DNA of 64,000 nt from Myxococcus guangdongensis (GCF_024198255.1 NZ_JAJVKW010000001.1:868001-932000); one strand, 5' to 3'. Positions 34,433 through 44,583 are shown, numbered from the stretch's first letter. Notes: generated from the letters alone by a model not told the origin. A program made the numbers and translations.

Positions 34433-36071
34433 AGGTGGAGCCCTGGCCGGGCGCGCTGCGCACCAGGATGCGCCCGTCCATCGCGTCGACAATCTGCCGG
34501 ACGATCCAGAGGCCCAGCCCCAGTCCACCGTAGTGACGCTCGCTGGCCAGCCGCTCGAAGCGCTGGAACAGCCGCGACTGCGCCTCCACGGCGATGCCCA
34601 CGCCCTCGTCGCGCACGAGCAGCCAGGCGCGTTGGTCGTCCACGCCCACCTGCACCTCGATGGGATGTCCCCGGCCGTACTTGATGGCGTTGGACAACAG
34701 GTTCTGGATCACCTGCTCCACGCGCAGCTTGTCCCACGAGCCCGTCGCCGTCGGAGCCGTCTCCAACCGGAGCGCGCACCCCGCCCGGGCCAGCTCCTCC
34801 GCGTAGCGCGGCACCAGCTCGCGCACCAGCGCGGCCAGGTCCATCTCCTCGCGCTCCAGGCGCAGCTTGCCCGCGGTGATTCGCGAGACATCCAACAGCT
34901 CCCGCACCAGCCCGGACATGCGCGACAGCTGGCGCTGCACGGACAGCACCTTGCTGGAGATGGACTCGGACGCCACGTCCCCAGTGCTCGCCGGATGCGC
35001 CTCCAGTTGCCGCCGGAGCGCCTGGACGTTGAGGGTGAGCGAGGTGAGCGGCGTGTTCAGCTCGTGCGAGGCCACGGACAGGAACGAGTCGCGCGCCCGC
35101 ACCGCCTCGTGCGCCTCCGTGTAGAGCCGGCCGTTGTCCAGCGACGTGGCCGCGCGCCGGGCCAGGTCCTCCGCCAGCCGCACGTCCGCCTGCGTGTAGC
35201 GCCGGCCCTTCTCCGTGTTCACCAGCGAGAGCGCGCCCAGCACCCGCCCCCGGCTCATCAACGGGACGATGATGTACGCGGACACGCCCAGGGCCAGCGT
35301 GGCCCGCCCGTGCGCCTCGTCCTGGAACGTCCGCGCGACGATTTCCGGCCGCAGCTCCGACACGTACTCCGTGGTGCCCGTGCGCAGCACCTTGCCCACG
35401 CCGTGGGGCGCGTCCAGGAGGATGGGGTAGCGCTCGTGGTACGCACGCGTGGCCTCCACCCTCTCCGGCCGCACGTGCGCCATGGACACCCGCCGCACGC
35501 TCCCGTCCGGCATGGGCACGTCCACGCTGCACCCATCCGCCAGCGGCGGCACGGCCAGCAGCGTGAGGCGCTGGAGGATCTCGTCGTGCTCCAGCGAGGA
35601 CGTGAGCACCTCGCTGGCCTGCGCCAGGAAGGCCGCGTGCCGCTGCGCGCGGCGCGTCTCGTCGTAGAGCCCGCGGAGGATGGCCTCCTGCTTCTTCTCC
35701 GACGTGTTCTCCCGGGAGAAGACGTAGACGCGGCCCTGGCCCCGGAACAGGCGCAGCACGAACCAGCGCTCGCGGGCCGAGAAGTGCCACTCGAACTCCT
35801 CCGGCGCTCCCGTGGCCGCCACGCGGAGGAAGCGCTCCTGGAGCTGCTCGCGCAGCACCTCCGGGTACGCCTCCCAGGGCATCCGGCCGAAGAGGTCCTC
35901 GCGCCGGCCCCCGAAGGCGCGCTCCAGCGCCGGGTTGGCGTAGAGGCACACCCCCTCCGGGGAACAGATGGCGACACTCTCGGGGAACTGGTCCCACAGG
36001 GCCGTGTCGTCGCTGGCAGGGCCCTCGCCGGTCAAAGGATGTTCCACGCGCTCGGTGCGGATGCGGGTCAA
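34395..36071 (-). CDS. Orphan sensor histidine kinase (PAS-GAF-HK)
   Basis: 558 aa. It starts with TTG (36071), preceded by GGGGAAGG; no ATG occurs until well inside the PAS domain. Order: PAS (about 25-125; FPESVAICSPEGVCLYANPALERAFG), a GAF domain (about 160-325) with IIVPLMSRGRVLGALSLVN, then HisKA with VASHELNTPL (H-box) and an HATPase domain with NLLSNAIKYG, DEGVGI and GGLGLGLWI. There is no receiver or membrane segment, so it is cytosolic. Its 3' end overlaps the HelD-like gene by 38 nt convergently. No response regulator gene is near. Confidence 0.92.
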   Translation of the reverse strand: MTRIRTERVEHPLTGEGPASDDTALWDQFPESVAICSPEGVCLYANPALERAFGGRREDLFGRMPWEAYPEVLREQLQERFLRVAATGAPEEFEWHFSARERWFVLRLFRGQGRVYVFSRENTSEKKQEAILRGLYDETRRAQRHAAFLAQASEVLTSSLEHDEILQRLTLLAVPPLADGCSVDVPMPDGSVRRVSMAHVRPERVEATRAYHERYPILLDAPHGVGKVLRTGTTEYVSELRPEIVARTFQDEAHGRATLALGVSAYIIVPLMSRGRVLGALSLVNTEKGRRYTQADVRLAEDLARRAATSLDNGRLYTEAHEAVRARDSFLSVASHELNTPLTSLTLNVQALRRQLEAHPASTGDVASESISSKVLSVQRQLSRMSGLVRELLDVSRITAGKLRLEREEMDLAALVRELVPRYAEELARAGCALRLETAPTATGSWDKLRVEQVIQNLLSNAIKYGRGHPIEVQVGVDDQRAWLLVRDEGVGIAVEAQSRLFQRFERLASERHYGGLGLGLWIVRQIVDAMDGRILVRSAPGQGSTFTVELPRRPPAG

Positions 36072-36171
36072 GGCCCCTTCCCCCGCTTAACACTTCCCTC
36101 GTCCCGACCCACCGGCTCCTCCCACGCGTCTGCTCGTCAGACAACACTCCACAGCCCCCCCAGGGCAAGTT

Positions 36172-37002
36172 TCAGGGCCCGTCGGCGAGCGGAGCGGGCA
36201 GCGGCAGGCGGACGCTGAAACAGGCCCCCTTGCCCGGCGTGCTCTCCACCGACACGCGCCCTCCGTGAAGCTCCACCAACTGCCGGGAGATCCACAGCCC
36301 CAGACCGAAGCCCGGCCGTCGCGAGTCCAGCCGGGCGAAGCGCTGGAAGAGCCGCGCCTGGTCCTCCTCCCGGATGCCTGGGCCACCGTCGCGCACCCAC
36401 AGAAGCGCGAAGTGGCCCTCGGTGGTGAGCACCACTTCGATGGGCGTCCCCGCCGCGTGCCGCAGGGCATTGGTGAGCAGGTTGGTGAAGACCTGCTCCA
36501 CCCGCGTGCGGTCCCACGCGCCCACCACGCCCGGCGGGGCCCGCACGTACAAGTCGCAGCCCGCCCGCCGCACGTCCTCCTCCATGCGCTCCACCGTGCC
36601 TCGCACCAGCGCGCCCAGGTCCACCTCCTCCAAATCCAACACGGGCCGCTGCGTGGACAATTGCGACACGTCCAGCAGCGTGGCGATGAGCCGGTCCAAC
36701 CGGCGGCACTGGTCCTGGACGCGGCCCAGGCGCCGGGGCACGTCATCCGGCGCGAGCGCCCCCAGCTGGGCGGAGCGCACCAGCCCATCCACGTACAGCC
36801 GCAGCGACGTGAGCGGGGCGCGCAGCTCGTGGGAGGCCACGGACAGGAACTCGTCCCGCACCCGCAGCGCGGCCTCCAGCGCCGCCGTGCGCTCCGCCAC
36901 CCGCGCCTCCAGCTCCCCCGCGGACCGCCGCGACTCCTCCGGAGAGCCCGCCTCGGGTTCGCCCGCGCCGGGCGCCCCCGTCCGACTCGTCTCCACCGCC
37001 AT
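36172..37002 (-). CDS. Orphan histidine kinase, minimal (coiled coil-HK)
   Basis: 276 aa; AGGA lies 8 nt before the ATG at 37002. After a short Gly/Pro/Glu-rich start comes a charged helix (ELEARVAERTAALEAAL), HisKA VASHELRAPLTSL with the phospho-acceptor His, then NLLTNALRHA, VRDGGPGI and GFGLGLWISRQL. No sensor domain or membrane segment is present, so it must be driven by a partner. It lies 100 nt upstream of the PAS-GAF kinase on the same strand, and its catalytic half is closely similar, suggesting duplication. Confidence 0.9.
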   Translation of the reverse strand: MAVETSRTGAPGAGEPEAGSPEESRRSAGELEARVAERTAALEAALRVRDEFLSVASHELRAPLTSLRLYVDGLVRSAQLGALAPDDVPRRLGRVQDQCRRLDRLIATLLDVSQLSTQRPVLDLEEVDLGALVRGTVERMEEDVRRAGCDLYVRAPPGVVGAWDRTRVEQVFTNLLTNALRHAAGTPIEVVLTTEGHFALLWVRDGGPGIREEDQARLFQRFARLDSRRPGFGLGLWISRQLVELHGGRVSVESTPGKGACFSVRLPLPAPLADGP

Positions 37003-37092
37003 GCCCCAAGTCCTAGCGCCAGGGGGCCCATGGCTCCAATCCGCCCCCCGCACGCGCCGGCCCGCAAGCTTCCACTTCCCAACACGCCCGCG

Positions 37093-37776
37093 TCAGGGAG
37101 GCGTCTGCGCCCCCTGCTGCTGCTGGCGCCACGCCTGGCGACGCTCCTCCTGCGCGCGGCGGTGCGCGAGCGACTCCGCCTCCTGGCGCGAGTACTCCGA
37201 CAGCCGGGTGCGGTGCATGTTGATGCTCAGCTCGTACAGGCCCCGGTCCCGCTCCGGCAGCTCGTCCCCCTGCTCTTCCAAGACGGTCGTGGCGAAGAGC
37301 AGCATGTCCTCTGACACCTTGCGTCGTCGTTCGTAGTACTGCTGGATTTCCGCCTCGGTGGCGTCGCCCGACTGCACGCGGCCGAAGACCTCGTTCCACC
37401 GCCGCGTCTCCTCCTCGCGCTTGCGGATGAGCTCCGGGTCCTTCGTCGGCGCGCCCAGCTCCCAGTACAGGTTGTCGGGCAGCCTCGCGCGCAGCGCCTC
37501 CATGTCCAGGGGATAGGGCTTGGGCTGCTCATCCTCCAACTCGGGGGCCTGGAGCGTCTGAGGAATGACGCTGCTTGTCATTCCTGGCGGCTTCACCGGC
37601 TCCGGAAGGGGCGTGGGCGGCGCGGGCGGAGGGGTGGGCGCGGCGACGGGCGCCTCCGGCTCGGGTGGAGGTGGAGGCGCCTCTCCCCAGAGGGAGAACA
37701 CGAGCGCGGCCACCAGCGCCACCCCCGCGAGTCCCGCCAGCCAGCCCAGCCGCTTCGACCCCGCTTTGTCGGACAT
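37093..37776 (-). CDS. Hypothetical membrane-anchored protein
   Basis: 227 aa from the ATG at 37776. One membrane helix at about residues 10-30 (LGWLAGLAGVALVAALVFSLWG) is followed by a Pro-rich stalk of about 40 residues (PPPPPEPEAPVAAPTPP) and a helical, charged C-terminal domain with Glu/Arg-rich segments (ETRRWNEVFGRV, YYERRRKVSEDM, HRRAQEERRQAWRQQQQG). It may be a periplasmic scaffold or chaperone-like helical domain (lipase-chaperone style), but I do not recognise it. It is divergent from the pectinacetylesterase-like gene. Confidence 0.72.
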   Translation of the reverse strand: MSDKAGSKRLGWLAGLAGVALVAALVFSLWGEAPPPPPEPEAPVAAPTPPPAPPTPLPEPVKPPGMTSSVIPQTLQAPELEDEQPKPYPLDMEALRARLPDNLYWELGAPTKDPELIRKREEETRRWNEVFGRVQSGDATEAEIQQYYERRRKVSEDMLLFATTVLEEQGDELPERDRGLYELSINMHRTRLSEYSRQEAESLAHRRAQEERRQAWRQQQQGAQTPP

Positions 37777-37944
37777 GACGCCCGAATACCGCGTGCCTCG
37801 CGCACATGGCAACCAACGCTTGTCATGCCGCAATGCATCACAAATCAGTCGGGTGCTCGAAACATGAAACAACACATTCAAGACTGACTCGGGTGTCAAC
37901 GTGGGATATAGACCGGACTTCCCCCCAAACCCGGAGGAGCCTGC

Positions 37945-39252
37945 ATGAAGCGCGTACTCGTGGCGTGCCTCGCTGTCGCTGCGCTGATGGTCCCCAGCGC
38001 CGCCCGCTCGGAAGTCATCGTCTCATCCATCGTCAGCGTGCTGGTGGATGGCGGCAACAACTACAACTGGCAGAAGGTGGAGCTGCCTGGGACGAAGTGT
38101 GGCAATGGCTCCCAGTTCAAGTTCTTCATCCACAAGACGAACTCGCCCAACCTGCTGATGCTGCTCGAGGGCGGCGGCGCGTGCTGGGACTACGACACCT
38201 GTAGCGGCCGTGCGGGCCTGTTGGGCGCGGCGAATCCCAACGGCATCGCCGACGACTACATCACCCAGTTCACGGCGAAGTACGTCTCCCCGCTCGTCAA
38301 CGGCGCGGACCCGGGCCTGCCGGGCCGCAGCAAGACGAACCTGGTGACGAACGGCTGGAACATCGTCTACGTGCCGTACTGCACCGGCGACGTGCACATC
38401 GGCAACAACGTGAAGACGTACGTGGACCAGACGGGCGCGAACCCGCCGCTCACCTGGCACCACAGCGGCTACACCAACACGCTGGCGGTGGCGAACTACG
38501 CGAAGACGCAGTTCCCCAACGTGCAGAAGTTCCTGATGACGGGCTACAGCGCGGGCGGCACGGCGACGTCGGCGGGCTACTACTTCGCGCGTCGCATCAT
38601 CAACCCGGCGCGGGGCTACCTGCTCAACGACTCCGGCCCCATCTTCCTGGCGCCCAACGCCAACTTCAAGTCGCGCGCCCTGCACGACAAGATTCGTGAC
38701 TCGTGGAACCTGAACTCCGTGTTCGGCCTGCTGCCCGCGTCGTTCAGCCAGAACGACTTCGGCACCATCAACCGCATGGTGGCCACGGAGTTCCCGAACG
38801 ACCAACTGGCGTACACGGGCTACACGCGGGACTACAACTACTCGCGCTTCTCCTATGAGCGCTTCCACACGCCGAACGACAAGGAGTCGGTGCACGCGTA
38901 CTGGAAGGCGGACGAGGCCGCGCTGGTGACGGAGCTGAACAAGTACAACAACTACAGCTACTTCATCCCGCACGAGCGCGCCATCAACTCCAGCCACTGC
39001 AGCACCATCATCACCTTCATCGGCTCGCACGCCTGCCAGCAGATGGAGAAGAAGAAGTGGTACGAGTACATCCTGGAGCCGTGGCAGTCGTGGACGTGCC
39101 GCAGCGAGTTCGTGGGCATGGACGTGTTCCTGCAGCGCTTCGTGAACAACAACCAGCGCGTGCGCGTCTATGAGCCGCCCAACGGCTACAACGCCGAGGA
39201 CCCGGGCATGGGCATCGTCGCGCCGCTCATCAACGGCGCGCTCGGCGGGTAA
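37945..39252 (+). CDS. Secreted pectinacetylesterase/Notum-like esterase
   Basis: 435 aa; GGAGGA lies 6 nt before the ATG. Signal peptide [22 protein letters not shown]. The alpha/beta-hydrolase core shows [15 protein letters not shown] (oxyanion segment with the family's GGGACW motif), [15 protein letters not shown] and the nucleophile elbow GYSAGGTAT. Later cysteines (SSHCSTI, SHACQQ, WTCRSE) suggest disulfides. Members deacetylate polysaccharides or, in animals, remove lipid from Wnt. Here a role in attacking acetylated plant or microbial glycans is likely. It is alone in its transcription unit. Confidence 0.9.
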   Translation: MKRVLVACLAVAALMVPSAARSEVIVSSIVSVLVDGGNNYNWQKVELPGTKCGNGSQFKFFIHKTNSPNLLMLLEGGGACWDYDTCSGRAGLLGAANPNGIADDYITQFTAKYVSPLVNGADPGLPGRSKTNLVTNGWNIVYVPYCTGDVHIGNNVKTYVDQTGANPPLTWHHSGYTNTLAVANYAKTQFPNVQKFLMTGYSAGGTATSAGYYFARRIINPARGYLLNDSGPIFLAPNANFKSRALHDKIRDSWNLNSVFGLLPASFSQNDFGTINRMVATEFPNDQLAYTGYTRDYNYSRFSYERFHTPNDKESVHAYWKADEAALVTELNKYNNYSYFIPHERAINSSHCSTIITFIGSHACQQMEKKKWYEYILEPWQSWTCRSEFVGMDVFLQRFVNNNQRVRVYEPPNGYNAEDPGMGIVAPLINGALGG

Positions 39253-39355
39253 TCCCTTCCGAGGCCTGAGGTGACTGGCGGCGGGGCGGCGGAGGCGACT
39301 CCACGTCCCGCCGCTGGTGTTTGGAGGGACAAAGGCGCTAGAGCCTCCAGGCGCC

Positions 39356-40372
39356 ATGGACAACCTCACCCACGGGCTGCTCGGACTGGCCATCGGCGCG
39401 CTGCGCCGCCCCGACGTGCGCCCGGGCGCTCCCGAGCGGTCGACGCCCACGGACCGGGCGGTGCTGCTGGCGAGCGTGCTGGCCGCGGAGCTGCCGGACC
39501 TGGACACGCTGCTGGCGCGGGGCGACGCGGTGACGGTGGCGCTGCACGCGCACCGGGGATTGTCTCACTCGCTCGTCTTCACGCCCGTGGTCGCCCTGGG
39601 CGCCACGCTGGTGGCGCGGGCGGTGTTCCGTGGCGCGCGGTGGACGCCGGTGCTGCTCACCAGCCTGCTGTCGGTGGTGTTCGCGCACCTGCTGCCGGAT
39701 TTGTGGACGGGCTGGGGTACGCGGGTGCTCCTGCCGTTCTCGGACGCGCGGCTGAGCCTGGACTGGACGGTGGTGGTGGACCCGTGGGTGACGCTGCCGC
39801 TCCTCGTGGGCACGGGGGTGGCGTGGCGGCGACGGGCGGTGTGGCGCAGGGCGGTGCTGGTGGGGCTCGCGTGCGCCATGGCCTACGTCGGCGCGCGCGT
39901 GGTGTCCTGGGGCGTGCTGACGGGGCGCGTGGACCGGGCCTACCCCGGGGCCCAGGCGGTGCGTGTCTTCCCTGCCCCGCTGTCGTTCCGCACGTGGCGG
40001 TACGTGGCCCGGCTCCCGGGTGAGGTGCTCGCGGCCGGGGAGCTGTCGCTCTTCGGTGAGCCGCGCGAGGACCGCCGGGTGGTGGCGCCGGTGGATGTCC
40101 TGCCCGAGGACTTGAAGGACCTCCCCACCGTGCGCGAGGCGCTGGCGTGGGCGCGCTTCCCGGTGGTGACGGTGGTGCCGGTGGAGGGCGGGCGCGAGGT
40201 GCGCATCGCCGACCTGCGCTACCACCTGCGCGGCGAGCCGACGCTCACGTTCGTGGTGCGCGTGGACGCGGGTGGGCAGGTGACGGACGCGCGGCTGGAG
40301 CGCGGAGGGAGCGCGTCCGAGCTCTTGCGTCGGTGGCGTGGCGGGGATGCGCGCGAGGCACGTCCCGACTGA
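39356..40372 (+). CDS. YdjM-like membrane-bound metal-dependent hydrolase
   Basis: 338 aa. It begins MDNLTHGLLGLAIG, the family opening with the metal His, followed by ELPDLDTL and HAHRGLSHSLVFTP, which supply further metal ligands. About five membrane helices occupy residues 30-200 (LATSLLSVVFAHLLPD-type and others), and a soluble C-terminal domain (about 215-320) follows. Such proteins are inner-membrane metal-dependent hydrolases, related to YdjM/YfhO-type proteins, with no settled substrate. A strong bidirectional terminator follows it. Confidence 0.85.
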   Translation: MDNLTHGLLGLAIGALRRPDVRPGAPERSTPTDRAVLLASVLAAELPDLDTLLARGDAVTVALHAHRGLSHSLVFTPVVALGATLVARAVFRGARWTPVLLTSLLSVVFAHLLPDLWTGWGTRVLLPFSDARLSLDWTVVVDPWVTLPLLVGTGVAWRRRAVWRRAVLVGLACAMAYVGARVVSWGVLTGRVDRAYPGAQAVRVFPAPLSFRTWRYVARLPGEVLAAGELSLFGEPREDRRVVAPVDVLPEDLKDLPTVREALAWARFPVVTVVPVEGGREVRIADLRYHLRGEPTLTFVVRVDAGGQVTDARLERGGSASELLRRWRGGDAREARPD

Positions 40373-40383
40373 CGCGGAGGGGA

Positions 40384-40412
40384 CCTCGCGGCGGGCAGCC
40401 CCCGCCGCGAGG
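40384..40412. terminator. Bidirectional terminator-like hairpin
   Basis: A perfect 12-bp inverted repeat (CCTCGCGGCGGG / CCCGCCGCGAGG) with a 5-nt loop lies between converging genes ending at 40372 and 40421. Confidence 0.8.
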
Positions 40413-40420
40413 GAGCAACC

Positions 40421-41860
40421 TCAGGTCAGCCCCGACAGGGGGCCCTTGAAGTCCGGATGGCCGAAGGTGTTCACGTTCACCCCGAAGGCCTGGGCGATGG
40501 ACACCAGCAGCTTGTTGTGCGCGACGGCGCCCGGCAGCGGCGTGCCCGGCCCGCCCCAGTTGTTCAGCGGGTTGGAGCCCGCCGGACGCAGCCGCAGGAA
40601 CCGGCCCATGCGGAACTTCCCGCCCGCGCCGCCCGCGAGCACCGTGGGCACGCGCACGTTCATGTGGCCGGACGCATCCCCCAGCTCGTTGCCCCAGAGG
40701 ATGAGCGTGTTGTCCAGCGCCGTGCCACTGCCCTCCTGCACGGAGGCCAGGCCGTTCATCAGATACGCCACCTGCTCGGCGTACCAGCGCTGCACCTTCA
40801 CCATCTTCCCGCGAATCTGCGAGCGCAAGGGCTCGTCCGTCACGTCCAGGCGGTGCGCCAGGTCGTTGTGCGTGTCCTCGTGGATGTCGAGCCACGGCAT
40901 CGACGGACCGGGAATCGTCAGCGTCGCCACGCGCGTCAAATCACACGCGAAGGCCCGGACGATGAGGTCCAGGTGCAGCTTGGTCAGCGTCGGCATGTTG
41001 TTGAGGTTGCCGAGCTGGCCCAAATCGTACGCCGGAGGCGCCGTGCCACCACTGCACGCGGCCTCCGCGGGCAGGGGCTCCTGCTGCGCCGGCGTGGGCG
41101 TGGTGCTCAGCGAGCCGAGCCGCCGCTCGATGTCGCGCAGCGACTCCAGATGCGTCTCCAGCTTCTGCTTCTCCGCGCCCGCCAGCCGCTTGCTCAACCG
41201 GGTGGCGTCCTTGATGAGGTAGTCCAGCAGGCTCTTGCGACGCGAGGTGTTCTGCGCCACCTCACCCGGGTCCTGCGAGGGCGACGGGGCGTTGCCGAAC
41301 AGGCGCTGGTAGACACCCGCCGGGTCGCGCTCGAAGGGCACGCGGCCACCGTTCGGCGTGAAGCTGATGCTGTTGTAGACGTGCTGGCCGCCGAACTGCT
41401 CCCAGGCGTTGAGCTGGATGGAGCGGAAGCGCGTGGCGCCACCAATCTGCGCCGCCAGCACCTGGTCCAGCGAGGCGTTCTCCGGCAGGTCGTCACCGCT
41501 GGCGGTGTTGACCTTGCTGCCGGTGAGGAACGTGAGCGGACCCCCCTCGTGGCCCGTCAGGCCGCGCTCGTAGAGCACCTGGTAGTCCAGGCCGTCCAGC
41601 ACCAGCAGCTTGGAGCGGTGGGCCTGGAGCGGCTGCAGCATGGAGTTGGGGAAGTCGAGGGTGAAGTCCATCTCCCCGCCCTGCGGGTTCCAGTACTCCG
41701 GAAGGCACCCGTGGGCGGTGAAGATGGCGATGAAGCGCAAGGGCGGCGTGGTGGCCTGGGCGTACGCGTCCGTGGTGCCGAGCAGGTTGGCCAGGGGCAG
41801 CGCCGCCGTCGAGCCCGCCAGGGCCTGGAGCAGGGAGCGTCGGGAAAGATTGCGGAGCAT
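40421..41860 (-). CDS. DUF1552 protein with Tat signal
   Basis: 479 aa. N-terminal Tat signal LSRRSLLQALAGSTAALPLANLL, then a large soluble domain with RFIAIFTAHGCLPEYWNPQG, LDGLDYQ, GHEGGPLTFLTGS and ASLDQVLA, features of the DUF1552 (alkaline-phosphatase-fold-like) family. Late segments LILWGNELGDASGHMN and GRFLRLRP also fit. The gene lies 5 nt downstream of the DUF1592 gene, with which it is paired in many myxobacteria and planctomycetes; the two are believed to act together in the envelope on an unknown substrate. The ribosome site is weak, which fits coupling. Confidence 0.9.
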   Translation of the reverse strand: MLRNLSRRSLLQALAGSTAALPLANLLGTTDAYAQATTPPLRFIAIFTAHGCLPEYWNPQGGEMDFTLDFPNSMLQPLQAHRSKLLVLDGLDYQVLYERGLTGHEGGPLTFLTGSKVNTASGDDLPENASLDQVLAAQIGGATRFRSIQLNAWEQFGGQHVYNSISFTPNGGRVPFERDPAGVYQRLFGNAPSPSQDPGEVAQNTSRRKSLLDYLIKDATRLSKRLAGAEKQKLETHLESLRDIERRLGSLSTTPTPAQQEPLPAEAACSGGTAPPAYDLGQLGNLNNMPTLTKLHLDLIVRAFACDLTRVATLTIPGPSMPWLDIHEDTHNDLAHRLDVTDEPLRSQIRGKMVKVQRWYAEQVAYLMNGLASVQEGSGTALDNTLILWGNELGDASGHMNVRVPTVLAGGAGGKFRMGRFLRLRPAGSNPLNNWGGPGTPLPGAVAHNKLLVSIAQAFGVNVNTFGHPDFKGPLSGLT

Positions 41861-41865
41861 GGTGG

Positions 41866-43479
41866 CTACTCGGGGGAAGTGGTGCGCCGGTGGACGAAAT
41901 AGGGGGAGCGGACGAGCGCCACGAGCGCGTCGCCCAGCTTCAGCTTCGGGTCCGCGCGGAAGCTCCTGCGCATGTCCTCCAGCGTCCTGGCGTCGACGGT
42001 GTCCTCGTCGCGGCCCATGACGTAGCGGAAGAGCTGCAGCGGCACGCAGTTGGCCACGTCCGGGCTCTCCGACAGGAAGCGCGCGAGCGCGGCGCCACCG
42101 GTGAAGGGGTGCGTCCCGTCCTCGGTGACGACCGAGCCGTTGGCATCCACGGGCAGGCCGTTCTCCTCGGTGCGGTACTTGCCCAGGCCGTCGTAGTCCT
42201 CCATGCCGAAGCCGATGGGGTCCAGGTCGCGGTGGCAGCCCGCGCAGGCCGGGTTGTTGGTGTGCGCGGCGAAGCGGGCGCGCGTCGTGGCGGTGGGGTC
42301 CACGGCGGGCGGGATGATGATGATGGACGGCGGAGGCGGCGGCACCTCGCGGCACAACAGGCGCGTGAGGACGAACTTGCCCCGGCGGATGGGCGAGCTG
42401 GAGTCGAACAGCGCGTACGTCGTCAGCACGCTGGCGTGGGTGAGGATGCCCACGCGGTTGGCCGGCAGCGGCACCCGTCCGGTGGTGCCATCCGGCGTCA
42501 GCGTCGTGCCGTAGAACAGCGACATGCGCCCGTCCGCGAACGTGTAGTTGGCGCCGAGCAGCTCCTTGATGGAGGCGCCCTCGTTGGCGAGCACGTGGTT
42601 GATGAACGTCAAGGTCTCCGTGCGGCTGGAGTCCTTGAACGCCACGCTGAAGTCCGGGAACACCTGGTTGTTCTTGTTGATGCTCTCCAGGCCCGACAGG
42701 CCCAGCCACTCGATGACGAAGCGCTGCAGGTACTGCTGGGACTCCTTCGTCTTGAGCAGGCGGCGCGCGTGGGACTCGCGGACATCCGCGGACTTGAGCA
42801 CGCCCGCGGCGGCGGCGGCCGTCAGCTCCGTGTCCGGCGGCGCGCCGGTGATGGCGAATGAAATCGAGGAGGCGATCTCCTGCTGCGTCAGCCACACCAC
42901 TTTGTTGGCGGGCGCGCCGGTCTCCCCGAGCTCCGTGCGGTACAGGAAGGACGCCGACGTCAGCACGGCCTGGATGACGTACTCGGCCGCGGCCTTGGGG
43001 CTCGTGTCCTTGCGGACCGCATTCCACAGCGCGAGCAGGTCCGCCTCCTCGTCGGCCACCACGGGGCGACGGAAGGCCCGGGCTCCCAGCGCGCGGATGA
43101 ACGCGCGGGCACAGTCTTCCTCGTTCTTCCCCGCGGCGCACTCGTACTCGCTGGCCAGGTTGTTGACCGCGACGGGGCCCCAGTTGCGCTCCGCGGCGCT
43201 GTCGAGCTGGTCCGCGAGCAGCGGCGTCACCTGCAGGCGGTCATGCGTGGTGAAGCCCAACAGCGTGTCCTCGGGCGCGAACAGCTGCGCCATGGGCACC
43301 GGCGTGGGGTTCTTCACGATGGAGTAGACGCTGTTGTCGTATTCGGCGCGGGTGATGCGGCGCACGCGCGCGGGGGCGGCCTCCGTGACCTCTGGAGGAT
43401 CTCCGCCGGATGTGTCGCCTGTGCAGGATGCGGTCACCAACAGCAGCGCCGCGGGAATGCAGGAACGGACGATTCGCAT
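41866..43479 (-). CDS. DUF1592/DUF1588 lipoprotein with CxxCH motif
   Basis: 537 aa. Lipobox TASC (Cys19). Domain order: DUF1587-like start (RITRAEYDNSVYSI), DUF1592 core (about 90-350), DUF1588 (GILTHASVLTTYA ... RGKFVLTRLLC) and the cytochrome-like motif CAGCHRDLDPIGFGMEDYDGLG, then DUF1585 at the end. CAGCH is of the CxxCH haem-c type, and this protein family is regarded as related to c-type cytochrome domains, so electron transfer may be involved. The DUF1552 gene follows 5 nt downstream in the same operon. Confidence 0.92.
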   Translation of the reverse strand: MRIVRSCIPAALLLVTASCTGDTSGGDPPEVTEAAPARVRRITRAEYDNSVYSIVKNPTPVPMAQLFAPEDTLLGFTTHDRLQVTPLLADQLDSAAERNWGPVAVNNLASEYECAAGKNEEDCARAFIRALGARAFRRPVVADEEADLLALWNAVRKDTSPKAAAEYVIQAVLTSASFLYRTELGETGAPANKVVWLTQQEIASSISFAITGAPPDTELTAAAAAGVLKSADVRESHARRLLKTKESQQYLQRFVIEWLGLSGLESINKNNQVFPDFSVAFKDSSRTETLTFINHVLANEGASIKELLGANYTFADGRMSLFYGTTLTPDGTTGRVPLPANRVGILTHASVLTTYALFDSSSPIRRGKFVLTRLLCREVPPPPPSIIIIPPAVDPTATTRARFAAHTNNPACAGCHRDLDPIGFGMEDYDGLGKYRTEENGLPVDANGSVVTEDGTHPFTGGAALARFLSESPDVANCVPLQLFRYVMGRDEDTVDARTLEDMRRSFRADPKLKLGDALVALVRSPYFVHRRTTSPE

Positions 43480-43806
43480 ACGAAAGGCACCCTCTGAGCC
43501 AGCAGCCCCTGGAAACCCCCTCTTGAAGCGCCGGAACGCAGCGAAGTCTAACCGCGCGCGCTGTCGCGTCCTCCGGACTTTTTGGTGAGTTCAGTGAGGG
43601 CCGCGCTCCACGCTCTTCCAAGCCCGCGAGAAAGACTCCCGCGCGCCCGACAGTGGCCTACGTCCACATCGCGCCCCACACGCGCAAAGCCTGCGCGCAT
43701 GGAGTGGGAGTGGACCCACGCGACACCTGCCCACCCACACACAGCGCGCCGGGTGGCCCGTGCTCCGAGCGGACAAGCACACCGCGCGCGGGCGGCGGGT
43801 GTTGAC
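43480..43806. other. 327-nt gap without a supported gene
   Basis: This region lies between the DUF1592 start and the rpiA stop, both on the minus strand. Its GC-rich frames look non-coding. A short GTCC-tcc-GGAC hairpin followed by TTTTT at about 43568-43583 on the plus strand is too weak to call. Confidence 0.4.
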
Positions 43807-44520
43807 TCAGGGAGGAGGCACGCGGTGCTCCACGCCCGAGGCTCCCGCGACGACCAGGTCCGTGACGAGGCCGAGGAACAGGCCGTGCCCCACGACTCCC
43901 GCGCGCGCGTCCAGGCGCGCCGCGAGGGATGACGGCGCGTCGATGGGACCGAAGGCGCAGTCGAGCACGAGGTTGCCCTGGTCCGTGTGGAAGGCGGTTC
44001 CGTCCGCGTGAGCGCGAGGTGTCACGCGCGCGCCGAGCGACTCGAGGAAAAGCCGCTGCGAGCGCCAACCGAAGGGCAGCACCTCCACCGGCACGGGCCC
44101 GTGCGTGCCGAGCCTCGGTGACAATTTCGCCACGTCCGCGACGATGACGACGCGGCGGCTGGCTTGCGCGACAATCTTCTCGCGCAGCAGCGCGCCACCA
44201 CCGCCCTTGATGACGGACAGCTCCGGTGCGACTTCGTCCGCGCCATCGATGGTGACGTCCAGCACCGGATGCGCGTCCAGCGTGGTGAGCGGCACCCGCA
44301 GCTCCCGCGCGAGCGCCTCGGTGGCGAGCGAGGTGGGGACGCCGAGCACATCGAGCAGCAGCCCACGCTCACGCCGCGCCGCCAACGCGCGCACCACGAA
44401 GGCCGCGGTGCTGCCCGTGCCCAGGCCCACCCGCATGCCCCCATGGAAGAAGCGCTCCACCGCCGCCTCCGCCGCCTCGCGCTTGTAGCGCGCCGTCTGC
44501 TCGGCCGCGTCGTCCGCCAT
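43807..44520 (-). CDS. rpiA: Ribose-5-phosphate isomerase A
   Basis: 237 aa. AAGGAG lies 6 nt before the ATG at 44520. It converts ribose-5-phosphate to ribulose-5-phosphate in the pentose phosphate pathway. Visible are VGLGTGSTAAFVV (phosphate-binding loop), VTIDGADEV with catalytic Asp residues, KGGGGALLREKIVA (Lys of the active site) and GHGLFLGLVTDLVVAG at the end. Length matches the family. It is a monocistronic cytosolic enzyme. Confidence 0.96.
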   Translation of the reverse strand: MADDAAEQTARYKREAAEAAVERFFHGGMRVGLGTGSTAAFVVRALAARRERGLLLDVLGVPTSLATEALARELRVPLTTLDAHPVLDVTIDGADEVAPELSVIKGGGGALLREKIVAQASRRVVIVADVAKLSPRLGTHGPVPVEVLPFGWRSQRLFLESLGARVTPRAHADGTAFHTDQGNLVLDCAFGPIDAPSSLAARLDARAGVVGHGLFLGLVTDLVVAGASGVEHRVPPP

Positions 44521-44583
44521 CACCCGCTCCTTGCGCACCTCGCGCGGAAACGTACAACGCCCCTCGCGCCTGTCAGGAGGAAC